Assembly (NCBI GenBank): GCA_030762935.1
Contig: CM060897.1
Location: 112,898,176 to 112,962,175, forward strand
Length of the DNA: 64,000 bases
Source: Hymenopus coronatus
Taxonomy: Eukaryota; Arthropoda; Insecta; Mantodea; Hymenopodidae
Direction of reading: 5' to 3'
Position 1 is the stretch's first letter. The number at the start of each line of letters is the position of its first letter. The position numbers were made by a program, and so were the translations under genes. This document shows, one piece after another, positions 46,867 through 57,508 of the stretch. Below the pieces are notes generated by a model. The model saw only the letters and a list, made by a program, of their open reading frames with translations, was not told the origin of the DNA and did no database searches.

Positions 46867-46946
46867 TCGGGCCGAGATGGAGGATGAAGCGGCCGGGGGA
46901 GGCCAATGTCTCTTGTAAACTGTCGTGCCATAGAATTGTGTGCATC
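46867..46946 (+). mobile_element. 5'-truncated S2 SINE with 9-bp TSD inside the hAT gene
   Basis: Only the last 80 bp of the SINE are present (CGGGCCGAGATGGAGGATGA, CTGTCGTGCCATAGAATTG). CGAGATCGT flanks it at 46858-46866 and 46947-46955. Severe 5' truncation with a target duplication is the signature of LINE-type reverse transcription. The insertion splits the hATC region just after the CEQ motif. Confidence 0.8.
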
Positions 46947-47321
46947 CGAGATCGTGATGCGAGTTTTTTTGGGAAAAAATTGCTCGCAAATGTAAGTTGA
47001 GCCGAACATAGCTTCAATATTAGCGAAAGATCTCAGACAGCCATATTCTGTTTTTGGTAAAATTTTAAAAACATCTACGCCAAGTAGATTTTTGCATTTG
47101 TTTTTGAGATGGGTCCGTTTGTACAACTGCAACTTCTGCTTGCAGTTCAGATCTCACATTCATTAAATCCACCATGAAGACATTTACATACAAATAAAAG
47201 TTATTTTCCATTTCTTTACAATCAGTGAACTTTTTTGTTGAAAATTAATTTTTCAAACTTTATAGCATACTAAAATTAGCAGTATTCAGCTGTTCTTTAG
47301 AAGCCTAGATAGAAATAACTG

Positions 47322-47905
47322 TTTTTTACGCATAGCCGTGTGAAGGACAGGAGTTGGATAGGTAGAGCCAGACTGAAGAATTCAATGCCATAGCCGGGAT
47401 TTGAACCACGGATCTCCTGGTCTTTAGCCTGTTGCTCTGCCACTGAGCAACATGCCGGCATAGCATTGAATTTCTCAACTGACTCGCATGTTTCCCGGTA
47501 AACCACAAGGAACCCAATTGGCGACTTACAATGCTGTAAGTACTTTAGACCCAGGATTCATTTCAGTCTGACTCTACCTATCCAGCTCCTGTCCTTCACA
47601 CGGCTATGTGTAAAAAATAGGTATTTCATACAAATTGGTCATAATAGTCGGCTATACAACGAATCCTGGGTCTAAAGGTCTTACAACATTGTAAATCGCC
47701 ATTGGGGTTGTCATCTCAAAATAATTTGAGATCACCTTGTGGTTTACCGGGAAACATGTGAGTCAGTTGAGATATTCAATGCTATGTCGGCATGGTGCAA
47801 TGGTAGCTCAGTGGCAGAGCAACCGGCTAGAGATCGGGAGATTCGTGGTTTAAATCCCGGCTATGGCATTGAATTTTTAGTCTGACTCTACCCATCCAAA
47901 CCTAG
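47322..47905. mobile_element. Family S4 inverted pair
   Basis: Minus unit 47322-47557 and plus unit 47558-47905 meet near GACCCAGGATTC. The plus unit has CTCAAAATAATTTGAG, a tRNA-like segment GGTAGCTCAGTGGCAGAGC with B box GTGGTTTAAATCCCGGC, and direct copies of CAGTCTGACTCTACC at both ends (47566 and 47878). The pair sits between two pieces of the hAT gene. Confidence 0.75.
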
Positions 47906-48195
47906 ATCGAGTTTGTTGATATACAAAATTATGAAAGAGCCTCTCCTTTAGGTTGGCATCTATATGGCTATTGACTGTAGGAAATGCGTTGATCATATCT
48001 ATTGCAATATATAATTGTAATAATGCAATATTTCTATTGCGCCGCTATAAACGAGAGTTCACCTTATTTAAATACTCCGATACATCCGTAAGAAATGCAA
48101 AGTAATTAAGTCACTGGTCATCTTCCATTTAAGAAAGCGGAGTACGTGCAAGGAAACAGATATTTTAGATATAGCAAACAAATAAAATATTCTAG

Positions 48196-48434
48196 CCCGC
48201 CTGAACAGTATAGTGTTAGCCTGTCTGCCTCACATTCAACAGGTCGCAAGTTCGAATCTCGCTTAGGGTGATTACCCGGATAAGATTTTTTCGGGGTTTT
48301 CCCTTATCCTGCGAATGTCGAGTAACTTTAAGCTCCTTTGACTCCGAGATCATTTGGGCATCATTTCACCAATTTCATTCATCGTCCGATATGATCAACC
48401 AGATTAAACGATGTTAAGCTAAAAAAAAAAAAAA
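48196..48434 (+). mobile_element. tRNA-derived SINE with poly-A tail, family S6
   Basis: A-box-like TATAGTGTTAGCCTGTCTGC, B box CGCAAGTTCGAATCTCGC, a 150-bp body (GGGTTTTCCCTTATCCTGCG), then A14 at 48421-48434. It is inserted in the hAT gene, and its poly-A was then used as the landing site of the family H copy that follows. Confidence 0.8.
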
Positions 48435-49163
48435 ACTGTGCTCCATTCACATGACTTTCTCCACATTTCTGCAACAAATTATTTTTTAAAAGCTTATTCT
48501 TCCATATCTTTCGTGCTTATCAAGAAAACATTAGCAGAAATGGTCTTATTACTTGCTTCCTTGTAATAAGAAGAGAAATGCGGGAATACCCTAGGATGAA
48601 GTCAAATCTTTTAAAAGCTGATGGCCATGCGATTGAAGTGCCTTTGCTTGTATGGACAAGAGTTGACAAAGTCCCGTATGAGAAATGTATAAGTATTTTA
48701 AAGCTGAAACCATGAACAAGGAATATCTCAAAAATGGTCATTTCCACGAAAACAATGTTTATAACATAAATACATTTTGTTTGTCATGTAAATATCTTTA
48801 ATATAGTGTATTTTATTCAAAATCGTTAGAGCCATTTTTGAGAAAATCAAAATTTTTGAAAAATTTTCCATATAAAGGGGAGTTAGGCGTGGGTATTTTT
48901 TTTAAATCTTCGTATCGTATCCTTGGAAGATACCAAACTTCTATACCAAGTTTGGTATTTAACGGTCTTCTCGTTTTTGAGCTATGCTGTCCACAGATAC
49001 ACATACACCTCAGACAAGCAGGCCTTTTCCTAAAACTATTTTTTGGGACTCAGGAGGACCCAACACATATATTTTTCGGTGAAATCTGGGTATCGAATTT
49101 TTGGGTGTAATAAAATAGCTTTACTATACACTATGTACATAGTACGTGAAGAGAAAGTAAAAA
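48434..49163 (-). mobile_element. Family H copy inserted at a SINE poly-A tail
   Basis: The hairpin end (ACTGTGCTCCATTCACATGA) begins in the A-run of the S6 SINE. The other end (ACTATGTACATAGTACGTGA, AGAGAAAGTAAAAAAAA) finishes in an A-run. A body deletion joins AACATAAATAC to ATTTTGTTTGTCATG. Confidence 0.85.
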
Positions 49164-49570
49164 AAAAAAAAGAATCCTAGAGTTGCGAAATAAAATCAAT
49201 CCTACCTCTTTTTAAAGAAAACCTGCTATTATATTGTGTGCTTTGATAAAAATCTTCTCAGCATTTTCCCCCTGCTGACGTCAGTAAGGTATTGCTGATC
49301 CTCATATACTTTGCCTATATGGTTTAGCAATTTACCAAACTGGTGATGCTTGGAAGACTTTGATCTAATACCATTGTCACAGTGAATAACGACACCCATA
49401 TAGCGTTATTAACGACACATGTTTCCTATTTATAATCCACAATGACTCCTGGTGGATAATCCAGTGGAATGCTTTTAGATCGTTTTGTATACCCATCTGT
49501 TTCATTTCTGGCGCCCAATCATGGCTGGTGCGCCAACACTTGTAATAGATGCAGGCTTGTGCAAGTTTAA

Positions 49571-50435
49571 TTTTTACTCTCTCTACACGTGCTACTTACA
49601 TAGCTTATAGAGGAGCTATTGTATTCCACCCAAAATTTCGATACCGAGATTTAACCGGAAATATGTGTTTTGAGGTCCCCTGAGTCCAAAAATAGTTTTA
49701 GAAAAAGGTCCGTGTATGTGAGTCTTTGATCGGCATAGCTCAAAAACTAAAAGACCATTAAATATCAAACTTTGAATTTAAGTTTAGTATCATCGATGGA
49801 TGCGACACTAATGTTTTCAATAAAATCCACTTACCTCACCCTACCCTTTATATTGGGACATTTTCGAACATTTTGTTATTCTCAAAAATGGCTCTAATGA
49901 TTTTGATTAAAATGTCGTATATTAAATATATTTACATGAGAAATAAAATGTATTCATGAGAAATTTCCTGGGAGTAGCCTCTAAAGGCCTCTTTATTCTG
50001 GATGGATTTTGCTGGATTTTTACATAACTAGTAAACCGTAAGAAATACACAAAACTACTAAACAAAAATGTAAATCTCGCTAAGATACACAATTTATGTC
50101 ATATATATTTTTTTTTTTTCATATAGTTGACCACTTTTGACATATTCCATGTTATTGTTTTCAGTTTTAAAATACTTATAAACTTTTCACACACGGGAAT
50201 TTTTCAGCTCCTGGCAATGCAAAGGAACGGGTTTCAACCACATAACAACCAGCTTTTAAAAGATTTGAAGTTCGTTTTAGCCTAGTATATCCCTTTTCCT
50301 TTCTGCTTACAAAAAACGTTTCTGCTAATGTTTATCTCGATTAGCATGAAGTACATAGAAGCATAAGCCTTTTAATAATAATTTGTTACCGGGATGTAGA
50401 GAAATTCATTAAATTGTAACACATCAGATTTTTTT
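49571..50435 (+). mobile_element. Family H copy, full length, in the hAT gene
   Basis: Left ACTCTCTCTACACGTGCTAC with a decayed palindrome. The right hairpin has lost its left arm (TCATTAAATTGTAACACATC). It separates hAT pieces 2 and 3. Confidence 0.8.
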
Positions 50436-50548
50436 ACTTCTACTCGTAAGAAAGCAAGTAATAAGACAATTTCTGCTAATTTTATCTCGATTAGTCCGAA
50501 GTAGATAGAAGAAGTCCGAAGTAGACAGAGATGTAGAGAAAGATTTTC
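50436..50548 (+). mobile_element. Family H right-end fragment
   Basis: Body end ACTTCTACTCGTAAGAAAGC to GATGTAGAGAAAGATTTT, with GAAGTAGA-type duplication (50498-50530). It follows the previous copy in the same orientation. Confidence 0.65.
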
Positions 50549-50757
50549 TATTTTGTATCTCACCCAGCAAAGCTTGAATCATATGCTCTTCTTTCGTATA
50601 CCCTTTTAATGGAAATAAATTTTCACTTGCCTCAAGATCTTCGTTTATACCACACATAAATATTGATATTTGTGCTGTCAGTACAAACGGTGCTGTAATT
50701 TAGAACAAGTGAGAAAGCCACAAAGTGGTTATTTCTGAGTCAATATACTATCAATTA

Positions 50758-51142
50758 CTGTCTTCATAGAAGACCTCAGGTCGGAACAATTGTAGCCATC
50801 CACGGGTCCATACTAAGCATACCTAGAGACACGATGCAGGAAACGGGGGGGACATCGATCTAGACTACTATGGCGCAAGCGCAGTGACGGAGACAGAGAC
50901 AGAGACATCCAAGACCAAAGACACACGGTAACCAGACTCGCCATCCATGGCTTCCACCACAAGCTATGCAGAGCACAAAGATTCCACCAACCGATGACAA
51001 TTGTATATCTTCATATGCGACTGGAACTATGAACGCTATCACATAATAAAATGTGAAAACAGAACTAAATCCATAAAAGACTATAGTGAAAACTAAACCT
51101 ACGCTTAGTGCTCTTTCGAGTACTCCTTATGTATTAATAATT
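50758..51142 (+). mobile_element. 5'-truncated LINE-like 3' fragment with 16-bp TSD
   Basis: AATATACTATCAATTA flanks the block exactly (50742-50757 and 51143-51158), and hAT coding sequence rejoins across it. A plus frame reads CDWNYERYHIIKCEN, faintly like the Cys/His end of a non-LTR retrotransposon ORF2. The tail is TTATGTATTAATAATT. The target duplication is certain by eye; the element's identity is a guess. Confidence 0.65.
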
Positions 51143-51420
51143 AATATACTATCAATTAGCACAGATATGCCGTTGATTCTTCTTTGAATACTTTGAGGAG
51201 ATAATTTAATTTTGTTAAACGTATCAATTAAATCGAGACAAAGAACTTTTGCAATTCCATTAATGCATTTCTCAATGAAATTCTCTCAGTGTATGGCTAA
51301 TAGATTTTGTGACTTCCCGAACAACGGTATAACTAGTTAGAAGACGTTCTTTTCTATTTGTGACCCCACTAAGTGAGTTTACGAGCCTTGCTTCCATATG
51401 TATATTCCTCAGTTTCTGGA

Positions 51421-53227
51421 GTTATATTGCGCGTTGCATCCCTATAGCACGATTATGAATTATACACTTTTATCCATTACCACATTTCTAGATCCCTAAG
51501 AAATATCAGCTCCTATTTACAATAACTTCCCAAGTATGTTTAAAAGTCGATGACTTTAATCATTTAATGATAATGTTGGTAAAGATGGCAATAGTGATTA
51601 TAGTAATCGCACAGTAATAATTATATTAATAATATATGATTGGGTATGATAATCGCTGTACTTACTCTTGATGAATTATTTTGTTAAAATTGAGTGCCTG
51701 TAATGTTCACATGTTCTTTGTGACACGCAATATACAGACGTCCTATATTGATCTTATGTATCCCCATAAACTCTTGGAACAAATAAGGCACCTTTCATTT
51801 TCGTTAGAACCAGAACAGAAAAAATATTCCTCCCATTCGTTCTTAAATGTACATACACGTTTCCGTGGGTTCTTATAATTTGGAGCATCATTTCTCTACA
51901 ATAGATAGTCCACAAATGAGCGTCTCAGGGAAGGGGTGAATGGACTGCAACGTTACTTCATAGTCCACACCATCCTCCCCTCATTCAGAGCCTGTATTCG
52001 CCAGTACAGTTTTGGTGACGTCTTGTTTAGACGTTGCTATACAATTATTATTGTATTGGCAAAAAGAGATCTACCTACCCACCCATTCATCCGCTGATCT
52101 ATAGAGCCAGCGACGGCGTTCGGCATGTTGCGACTGGACGATGGAGGTGCGTTTTTTGATACTGTGCCCTGGCGTCCTTCAGAATTGCCCAGTCATCACC
52201 TGCGACTGGGAAAGTGCACCTTTGCTGGAACACCGGGGTTTAGGTCTTTGTGAGTGCGGTTGGCCGGTTTTGGATGCGTTTGAATAGACATATCGTGCAC
52301 GTCTTCATTCAGATCTGGTCGTCCCTCAAGTCTCTCCTCCCATCCCTTCTTCCCAAGCTGTCAGGGCAGAAGCCGAGGTGTGTTCTCTATCACGGTTACG
52401 TGGGACTTCCCTGCAACTATATACACTACACATACAATAAAGAAAATAAGAACGAACGAAAGAAAGAAAAAATAATTTTTCTATGTTTACAATTAGCAAC
52501 CACATTTTGTTCCATTCTTTGTGCTGTTATCTAAACAACAGGCAAGTGCTTCTATCACTGTAGCAGAACTGTTACTTTCGAGACTGTACCGGTTGTACAT
52601 AAAATGAAATTTGTTATTCTTGCAACTTTGAAGCACCGTTCCGCACAGATGAAACACCAAGGCACCAATAATATGAGTGAAATTCATGGTACCTTTTATA
52701 AAAAAATGCTGATTTTCGGTACTTTAATTTTTACCTTTGGCACATTAAATAATTTGAGAGGAAAAACCAAAAATAAAAGAATTTGAAACTTCCTTGAAGC
52801 ACTCTAGATGACTCTCAAGTAAGCAGAATGCCATCGAGCATATAAAGCCAAAGAAAGGCGAGGTGTGGGAGGATCACATAAAAAATGCAATGAACATTTT
52901 GCGTTACTTGGACAGGTAACAGTCCCTTTTGGACTAATCCGTGAAACAGATTAGAATTATCTTGATGACCCGAGGCCAAGGATCTAAATGTTTAATGCGA
53001 GGAATCACGCTCACACTAAAAGAGTCGTATGTTTATGTGCTTGCATACTAGACAGTGTGGCTCCAACTTCTTGATTAGGACTGTTGCGGGTTCCGGTCTG
53101 CTTAAATACATGTAAGCTCACACTTGGGTAAAATAAAGCTGAGTTTCATCATAATTCCTTCTGATTAGAGTCCAAAATAGAAAAATCAGCTATCGTTATA
53201 ATAATAATAATAATAATAATAACAACA
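51421..53227. other. Unassigned interval
   Basis: The left part should include the N terminus (BED zinc finger) of the hAT gene, but I cannot recognise it. The part at 52080-52400 is more GC-rich. The minus frame 52493-52687 (FHLCGTVLQSCKNNKFHF) looks protein-like in composition, but I know no family for it. A (GAAC/GAAA) run lies at 52440-52465. Confidence 0.35.
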
Positions 53228-53310
53228 ACTCCATGGCACGACAGCTCATAAGGAACCTTGGCCGACCGCCCGGCCGCTGCGTCCCTCATCTCGGTCCATT
53301 TACAGATATA
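53228..53310 (-). mobile_element. Family S2 SINE 3' fragment with (TTA)n tail
   Basis: CTCCATGGCACGACAGCTCA and CGCCCGGCCGCTGCGTCCCT are the reverse complement of the S2 3' end. The tail (ATA)n at 53197-53220 continues outward. Severely 5'-truncated. Confidence 0.8.
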
Positions 53311-53344
53311 AACTTAACCTAACTTAGCCTAAAAGTTTATAAAT

Positions 53345-53592
53345 ACCGATTAAAATCGGTAATAAATAATAAAACTATATATTAAAATTAAATAAAAAAA
53401 TATTAGTATACATTGAAAGTACAAAACTATAATAATAACCATTAAATGGAAAGTTATATTAAATTAAACATTAACACACAGTTTAATTTAATATAACTTT
53501 CCATTTAATTAACATTATTATAGTTTTGTAGTTTCAATATATATTAATATTTTTTATTTAATTTTAATATATAGTTTTATTATTATTTATTA
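53345..53592. repeat. AT-rich inverted repeat, arms about 115 bp
   Basis: The left arm (AATAAATAATAAAACTATAT to AAAGTTATATTAAATTAAAC) is mirrored by the right arm (GTTTAATTTAATATAACTTT to ATATAGTTTTATTATTATTT). The spacer of about 10 nt is centred near 53470. Arms look nearly identical. No coding content. It could be a snap-back MITE or a hairpin RNA source. Confidence 0.85.
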
Positions 53593-53940
53593 AAATTTGT
53601 TTTATATTCTTTATTTATATTATACACATATTTTATTTTAAAACCATTGTATTATTTTAATAACTGTTTTATTAACTGGTTTAATTATATTACTCTTGCT
53701 ATTATATTATTACTTAAATTTTTTTACACATAATTACTATTTTTCTTATCATAAGATTTAAAGTAAAAAAAAATATTACATAAACAATTTTACAATACCT
53801 AATGATATTTTTTTTAAAAAACTTTATATTTATATTTATTTAAATTTCTCTAGAACTTAATATTATATCATAGTCCCACAAATTTAAAATTAAATGTATA
53901 CTTATATATAACTATATATTAAACATAGATAGCCGAAAGG
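53593..53940. other. Very AT-rich unassigned interval
   Basis: Almost pure A/T with short homopolymers. No frame or repeat signature. Confidence 0.4.
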
Positions 53941-55130
53941 GGAGAGCACAGGAAGGAAATGCCTAGCGTTCTATTGAAGCACATTTTGTGACCAGCCGCC
54001 ATCTTGCGTTACGCAACATCTGCTAAATTAATTGTTTTCCTAAGCTTTTGAAGTAAAAAACAAAAGACAATGGAAGGGGTGAAATCTCTAGTTGAAGGAA
54101 TATTTAATACAATCACATTTTTCGGCATGTCAGAAGTTATTTTGATAACTTGGTTTATTGCAGTAAACATTGCGGCAAGGTCATAACTTACATTTGTTTA
54201 AATTTCTTGGTCTAAAACTAAAGGAGGGCAAAATATCAGATTTTGACCAAATCTTATTGTTTGTCTCTCATGCCTATAGCCATTAATTCCACTACATTAA
54301 CTTATAAATAAGTGCATACCAAAAATGGTGGCATGAATCGGAGAATATCCCAAAGATTATAATGGCTTTCACTGTGGACTGCAAGTACTGCATTACGTGT
54401 CCGAGGAACACGCCCCCTATTCTCACGGTTCTGGTATCGTAAGCCATAATTTGATACTGATTATTTCTCGCGATAGCTGCTAAATGGGCGAATCAGCAAG
54501 AGGAGTAGTTTGCCAATTTTGACTGCGAATTATCTTTATCCAAGTTTCTCAACGGTCTTTCCGAGTTGGAAATTTAAAATCTAACAAACATTAGAGTCGT
54601 TCTGTTGACAATGTTTAACATATTTCACTAAGTATACCACCGAAAAATCACTTAAATAGGTACATTAACCTATGTATTGAAAAAAGTTTCCCTTTCCTTG
54701 TTTATGCTATTCGAGCAATTACAACCAAACACCACACACATATTGACCATTATACTGGTTTAAAACTTAAACTCAAATTTACTGCTTAATGGAACATTTA
54801 ACACCACAAAATCACTTAAATAAGTACACTAATATATGCATTGAAACACATTCCTCTTTCCTCGTGTTTACTTCTGCTATTCGAGAAACTACAACCAAAC
54901 ACAACACACGTATGCCCCTTTATACTGATTTAAAACCAATATTCCAAATGTACTGATTAATTGCCACTTAACACCACAAAATATTATTTTTGGGTGCAAA
55001 TTCAACCCACAAAAGCCGTACTCATCTCAGAAGTGAGAACCAAAATATGGCGGCTTGACAAAAACGTGCTTCACCAACCATAATGCATAAGGATAGCGTA
55101 TTTCCTATCTATTCTCTCTATGTCTATAGG
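53941..55130. mobile_element. Probable DNA transposon with long diverged terminal inverted repeats
   Basis: The left end includes GGAAATGCCTAGCG, GAAGCACATTTTGTG and CAGCCGCCAT. The reverse complement of the right end has GGAAATACGCTATCC, GAAGCACGTTTTTGT and AAGCCGCCAT, in the same order. Outer ends look like ACATAGATAG and ACATAGAGAG. I see no clear target duplication or transposase, and I do not assign a superfamily. Confidence 0.6.
54638..54990. repeat. Tandem dimer of about 176 bp inside the TIR element
   Basis: Two successive units share ATCACTTAAATA, ATGCTATTCGAG / CTGCTATTCGAG, TACAACCAAACAC and ATACTG-TTTAAAAC. A third unit begins with CACCACAAAATATT at about 54976. They are diverged but collinear. 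Confidence 0.75.
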
Positions 55131-55180
55131 GGCGAGAGAGAGATAGAGAGAGATAGAGATAGAGAGAGATAGAGATAGAT

Positions 55181-55227
<47 letters not shown>
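55129..55227. repeat. (GA)n / (GATA) microsatellite
   Basis: GAGA repeats with interspersed GATA at the left and pure (GA)n at 55179-55228. Confidence 0.95.
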
Positions 55228-55235
<8 letters not shown>

Positions 55236-55354
55236 TACCCACGAAATTTATAAGAGGATACTGCCAACTTAAGAAAACAAAAATGGCAACAAGTCTGCCA
55301 ACCCGCGAATATTCTTAATATACAAGATTACCAACAAGCATATTAGAGAAGGCT

Positions 55355-56626
55355 GCCAAATGCTATATCATTTTGAATTTTCTTTGATGAGCCTCTGAAG
55401 TCCTCTTCGTTATGGATGACTGTTGTTTAACTGGTAAGCAATAGACAAAATGTTACTGCATAAAAATTTAGATCTCACGCATTAGTTTGGATACAGTTTT
55501 ACTTTCTCTATACATAATATAAATAGTGCATTTTTAAAAAAATGTCCGTGTGTGTCTGTAGGTAGCATAACTGGAAAACGAACAGTCCGTTAAATACCAA
55601 ACTTAGTACTTGCGTTCAGTATGTTTCAAGGATGCGACTCGAGGATTTTCAAGAAAATCTCCCCACCCCCAAATACCCTTTACATGGAAAAAAGTTTGTA
55701 AATTATTTTCTCAAAAATGACTGTAACGATTTTGGTTAAAATTTCGTATACTAAAGACATTTACATGAAAAATAAAATATGTCTTAAATTTTCTGAGAAT
55801 AGCCTCTGAAAACATCTTTATCCTGGATGAATTTTGCGGAATTTTGCATAACTTGTAAACCGTAAGAAATAGACAAAAACTTACTCAATAAACTCTTCAG
55901 AGCTCGTTAAAACACACAATTTATGTTATAGCATTTTTTCGTGAGTAATTGGTTATTGTTATTAGTTTTAATTTTAATATACTTAAACTTTTCTCATATG
56001 AGAATTTGTCAACTCCTGGCCATATAAACAAAGGAATTTCAATCACATAGCAACCGACTTTTAAAATATTTGACACCAGTTTAACCTATGGTGCTCCCTT
56101 ATTTCCCTTCTACTTATAAGGAAGCAAGTAATAAGACTATTTCTGCTAAGTTTTTCTCGAATAGCATGAAGTAAATAGAAGAACAGGCTTTTTAACAATA
56201 ATTTAGATGAAGAGGAAGTCATGTCAATGGAACACAGCAAATTTTTTTTTTGTAGAGCTAACATTTTAATAGATATTTCTTTTTACTGGCTTAAATTTCA
56301 ACACTTGCACATTTTTCAAATGGGATGTCGTCATTCTGTTTTTGTTTGTTTGTATATTTCTGGCAATACACAGAGAAAGAAATTCCGATTGCAAAGCGAC
56401 AGCTTTTTAATGATTTGATTATCACTTTAGCCCTTATTTTCCTTGCACCTACGATAAAATGCGTGAGCGAGTAAGTAATTTCATGAGTGGGAGAGTGAGG
56501 GAATGAGTGGGTAGTAAGTAAGTTAGAAAGTAACAAGACCATTTCTGTTAAATTTATCTCGATTAGCCTGTAGTAGATAAAACGATAAGCTTTTCTAAGA
56601 ATAATTTGTCGCAGAATAGATATAAA
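55355..56626 (+). mobile_element. Older family H copy split by a younger one
   Basis: Left part 55355-55496 (GAATTTTCTTTGATGAGCC to TTAGTTTGGATACAG) and right part 56247-56626 (GTAGAGCTAACATTTTAATA to AATTTGTCGCAGAATAG) join correctly across 55497-56246. The right part carries its own tetranucleotide expansion of GAGT/GTAA units at 56463-56530, where other copies read GGAAGCAAGTAATAAG. Confidence 0.75.
55497..56246 (+). mobile_element. Family H copy nested in a T-run of an older copy
   Basis: Starts TTTTACTTTCTCTATACATA (palindrome mostly lost), ends GTCATGTCAATGGAACACAG then CAAATTTTTTTTTT. The host site in the older copy is the T-run that precedes TGTAGAGTTGAC in the consensus. Confidence 0.8.
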
Positions 56627-57508
56627 TCTGATATTCCATTCCTGTTCCATTCACATAACTTTCTCTAGTTGTTCCGAACACATACTATTGTTATAAAAGA
56701 TTATTCTTTTAGCTACATCTCGCTAATCGAGATAAACATAGCTAGAATTTGTCTTATTACTTGCTTCATTGTAAGCAGAAGGGGAATAAGAAAATGCACA
56801 GGCCAAAGCGATAGTCTCGTCCTTTGAAAGCCGGCCGCTATGTGAAAAAGTTGAAATTCTATCGTTTTGCTTCCCAGGAGTAAACAAACGAGAAACAGAA
56901 AAAAGATAGCTTTCCGTTAGAGAAAAGTCTAAGTGACTAACATTGAAAAACGCCTACCTCTTCAAAAAATGTAGATGACATAAATTGTATGTTTTAATAA
57001 GATCTATATTCTTTTGTGGTAAGCATTGTCTCTTCTCTCTTACGGTTTACCAATTACATAAAAGTCATCCAGAATGAAGAGGTCTTCAGAGGCTTTTCAG
57101 GAAAATTCAAGATATACATTTCGTTTGTCATAAAAATATCCTATACATGAGGTATTTTAATCAAAATCGTTAGAGCCACTTTTGAGAAAATCAACACTTT
57201 CGAAAATTTTTCCATGTAAAGGGTAGTTTGGGGTGGGGAGATTTTTATGAACATTTTTGTGTCGAATCCTTGGAAGATACTGAACTTAAATACCATGTTT
57301 AACGGGCTTTTTGTTTTTGAGTTATTCTGCCCACAGACACACAGACAGACAGATACACGCGGACATTTTTAGAAAATGCTTATATTGGATTCAGGGGGTT
57401 TCAACATGTTTTTACGGTGGAACCTGTGTATCGACTTTTTGGATGGAATACAATAGCTTATTTATCCATTATGTACGTTGTACAAACGTGCAAGAGAAGG
57501 TAAAAATT
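56627..57508 (-). mobile_element. Family H copy, full length
   Basis: Begins AATCTGATATTCCATTCCTG and ends with a decayed palindrome CATTATGTACGTTGTACAAA and AAGAGAAGGTAAAAA. It starts exactly where the older plus copy breaks off, giving another inverted abutment. Confidence 0.8.

Larger units (their letters stand above)
46685..51420 (-). pseudogene. Ancient hAT transposase gene (GTF2IRD2/ZBED5/FAM200-like), shattered by nested insertions
   Basis: Five pieces lie in N-to-C order on the minus strand. (1) 51159-51420: SYTVVREVTKSISHTLRE and LSPQSIQRRI. (2) 50549-50757: TAQISIFMCGINEDLEASE; the usual LDESTD with the first catalytic Asp is gone. (3) 49178-49560: SVGAPAMIG, where the family has Asp before GAPAM, then FHWIIHQESLW and KHHQFGKLLNHIGKVYED. 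(4) 47915-48175: LNYFAFLTDVSEYLNKVN. (5) 46685-47290: the C-terminal dimerisation (hATC) region with CLRSFANIEAMFGSTYICEQ and HDIEVYLELLC. Stops and frameshifts are frequent. The gaps hold a LINE-like tail, two family H copies, SINEs S6 and S4, and an S2 fragment. Family assignment rests on motif recall; order and orientation are seen directly. Confidence 0.8.

Noticed and set aside
53313..53340. Telomere-like (CCTAA) sequence
   Set aside because: Only two imperfect units (AACCTAAC, GCCTAAA); no array.
53593..53930. Nuclear insertion of mitochondrial DNA
   Set aside because: It is very AT-rich, but I see no mitochondrial gene or tRNA motif.
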